A stretch of 7,489 nt of DNA from Bacteroidales bacterium UBA1176 (GTDB lineage Bacteria; Bacteroidota; Bacteroidia; Bacteroidales; WCHB1-69), in contig DBYW01000031.1 in NCBI GenBank assembly GCA_002311645.1, forward strand, positions 1 to 7,489. Reading direction: 5' to 3'. Made by a program: the position numbers and the translations under genes. Position 1 is the stretch's first letter. Every line of letters begins with the position of its first letter. Positions 6,033-7,489 of the stretch are shown one piece after another. The notes beneath the pieces are model-generated. The model ran no database searches. It saw nothing but the letters and a program-made list of their open reading frames with translations, and was not told where the DNA came from.

Positions 6033-7215
6033 GATATGCTTCCACTTCCAGATTAGCCAACCCTTCCGGTTGCGCACCTATCGATTTTTCGACATAAACC
6101 AGAACCACGACTACTTCGATGAGTACCAGAACCACTATTTGGCGCAACGACTGGCCGAGAGATGCTACCTGCCCGCCAACAAAATGATGCTGGACCTCAT
6201 CCACAAACACCCTAAAAAGTTCAAGCTCAGCTACAGCATTTCCGGCAGCTCCATCATGCTCTTCAAGAGCTACTGCCCCGAAGTGATCGAGAGTTTCAAG
6301 AAACTCATCGAGACAGGGTGTGTGGAAATCACCGGCAACACCTTTACGCACAGCATCGCATCCCTGCACGACAAAGATGCCTTCCTCGAACAGGTGCGCC
6401 TGCAGGAGAAGCTGCTCAAGGAGACCTTTGGCGTGAAACCCGTCTCCTTCTGCAACACCGAGATTATCTACTCCGACGACATCGGCGAATGGCTCGGCGA
6501 AGCCGGCTATGACGTAGTCCTGACCGAGGGCGCACGCCATATCCTCGGATGGAAAAGCCCGCAATATCTCTACTGCAACCCCTATCAGACCGATGTACGT
6601 CTGCTTCTGCGCTCCTACCGCCTCTGCGATGACATCACCCTGCGCTTCAACGACCACAGTTGGGACCAGTACCCCCTGACCGCCGAGAAATACATCAAAT
6701 TCCTCGACAACACCAACGCCAACGGCGACGCACCCTTCATCAACCTCTACTGGGACTATGAGACCATCGGCGAGCACTATACCGCCGAAACCGGCATCTT
6801 CGACTTTTTCCGCAGCCTCATCGACAAGCTCTCCGCCAACCCCAACTACAGCTTCATCACCCCAAAGGAGGTCCTCATGATGGACATCAACCCCGCCACC
6901 ATGCACGCACCGTGGCCCATCTCCTGCTCCGGCGAGGAGAAGGACACCAACGAATGGATCGGCAACGTACTGCAACAGGAGGCTTTCACCCAGCTCTTCA
7001 AGCTCGAACCCCTCTACAAGAAGTCCAAGAACAAGGAGGCCAAGCTCAGCTGGCTGCGACTGCAGGGCGCCGACCATTTCAACTTCATGAGCTCCAAATG
7101 GTTCGGTCACCGCTTCGTGAAACGTAATTTCGAAGTCTACCCCTCCCCTTACCAGGCATTCATCAACTACATGAATGTGTTGAACGATATCAAGATTCAG
7201 TTGGAGAAGAAATAA
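6025..7215 (+). CDS. GH57-family alpha-glucan-active enzyme (alpha-amylase-like)
   Basis: A 396-residue cytoplasmic protein without signal peptide. It matches the short Bacteroidota GH57 type: SQPFRLRTYRFFDI (11-24), region II GCVEITGNTFTH (98-109), CNTEIIYSDDIGEWL (143-157) with Glu146 as the expected nucleophile, LYWDYETIGEH (241-251) with Asp244 as the expected acid/base, and GADHFNFMSSKWF (348-360). GH57 members hydrolyse, transfer or branch alpha-1,4-glucan; which one applies here is not decidable from sequence. Residue 11 is Ser where region I normally has the His of HQP. ATG 6025 lies inside the end of the GT4 gene (ATGAATAA), giving an 8-bp overlap and likely translational coupling. 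The frame is open further upstream, but that stretch is Ser/Thr/Pro-rich out-of-frame GT4 sequence, and the conserved N-terminus begins at this ATG. Confidence 0.92.
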   Translation: MNKICFHFQISQPFRLRTYRFFDINQNHDYFDEYQNHYLAQRLAERCYLPANKMMLDLIHKHPKKFKLSYSISGSSIMLFKSYCPEVIESFKKLIETGCVEITGNTFTHSIASLHDKDAFLEQVRLQEKLLKETFGVKPVSFCNTEIIYSDDIGEWLGEAGYDVVLTEGARHILGWKSPQYLYCNPYQTDVRLLLRSYRLCDDITLRFNDHSWDQYPLTAEKYIKFLDNTNANGDAPFINLYWDYETIGEHYTAETGIFDFFRSLIDKLSANPNYSFITPKEVLMMDINPATMHAPWPISCSGEEKDTNEWIGNVLQQEAFTQLFKLEPLYKKSKNKEAKLSWLRLQGADHFNFMSSKWFGHRFVKRNFEVYPSPYQAFINYMNVLNDIKIQLEKK

Positions 7216-7277
7216 TTTTGAGCATAGACAACACAGTCGTATTCTCTATACAATAATATAAATAAAACAATAAGAAA

Positions 7278-7489
7278 ATGTACACGAACTTTCAACAACA
7301 TCTTCAGAAAGAATTGGCCGACATCAAGGATGCTGGCTTGTACAAAAACGAACGCATCATCGTCTCCCCGCAAAGCGGCGAGATCGTATTGCAAGACGGC
7401 AGCCATGTGCTGAATTTCTGCGCCAACAACTACCTCGGCTTGGCCAACAACCCCAAGTTGATTGCCGCCGCCAAGGAAGCCCTCGACAC
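7278..7489 (+). CDS. kbl: 2-amino-3-ketobutyrate CoA ligase (glycine C-acetyltransferase), N-terminal fragment
   Basis: Seventy full codons before the right edge. The protein begins MYTNFQQHLQKELADIK. GLYKNERII (20-28), the DGSHVLNFCANNYLGLA stretch and the PKLIAAAKEALD end match the start of E. coli Kbl almost residue for residue from memory. Kbl is a PLP enzyme of the alpha-oxoamine synthase family that cleaves 2-amino-3-oxobutanoate with CoA to glycine and acetyl-CoA, in threonine breakdown with threonine dehydrogenase. The catalytic Lys and most of the PLP site lie outside the window. The 62-bp gap after the GH57 stop is A/T-rich; it has a TTTTG (7215-7219) but no good -7 box at the right distance and no strong terminator. 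Whether kbl has its own promoter or is read through from the glycogen operon is open. The start has an A-rich run and no Shine-Dalgarno. Confidence 0.93.
   Translation, partial: MYTNFQQHLQKELADIKDAGLYKNERIIVSPQSGEIVLQDGSHVLNFCANNYLGLANNPKLIAAAKEALD

Noticed and set aside
6001..7110. Long minus-strand open frame (about 369 codons) opposite the GH57 gene
   Set aside because: It is a mirror of a C-ending-codon-rich gene; the translation is Val/Gly/Glu-rich with no recognisable domain, and the plus strand carries intact GH57 motifs.
7215..7245. Possible promoter for kbl (TTTTG, then TATTCTCT after about 19 bp)
   Set aside because: The downstream box keeps only TA and one base of TAnnTTTG, too weak to call.

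Overview
The window looks like chromosomal DNA of a Bacteroidota bacterium, most likely a Bacteroidales or related gut-type lineage. Three things suggest this. The best promoter matches have the Bacteroidetes form (TTG, about 20 bp, TAnnTTTG) rather than the sigma70 form. Start codons are preceded by A/T-rich DNA without a clear Shine-Dalgarno. The gene content is also typical: a large secreted Ig/SprB/PKD-repeat protein of the type IX secretion kind, and a debranching enzyme-GT4-GH57 cluster. No mobile element, CRISPR array, tRNA or rRNA was seen.

Layout. Positions 1-1724 (minus strand) hold the first 574 codons of a large exported repeat protein whose C-terminus lies off the left edge. A 113-bp gap with a hairpin separates it from a complete YdfG-like short-chain dehydrogenase/reductase (1838-2593, minus). 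A 157-bp divergent intergenic region (2594-2750) carries a consensus -7 box on each strand, a three-copy GCACTT/AAGTGC inverted-repeat set, and a six-codon mini-ORF that overlaps the next start as ATGA. Plus-strand genes follow: a GH133-type glycogen debranching enzyme (2751-4697), a GT4 glycosyltransferase (4746-6032) and a GH57 alpha-glucan-active enzyme (6025-7215, overlapping the GT4 gene by 8 bp). The right edge cuts the start of kbl (7278 onward), encoding 2-amino-3-ketobutyrate CoA ligase.

How the genes work together. The three plus-strand carbohydrate genes read as one operon for cytoplasmic glycogen or alpha-glucan turnover. The GT4 enzyme would elongate alpha-1,4 chains, the GDE would remove alpha-1,6 branches, and the GH57 protein would hydrolyse, transfer or branch alpha-1,4 chains. 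None has a signal peptide. No glgC, GT5-type glgA or GH13 glgB is present in the window. The reductase and kbl suggest neighbouring but separate serine/threonine-type amino-acid metabolism. The secreted protein is unrelated to these pathways.

The gene families are known, so no clearly new system is claimed. The points most worth a second look are the alternating inverted repeats plus coupled mini-ORF in the leader of the glycogen operon, and a His-to-Ser change in conserved region I of the GH57 protein.
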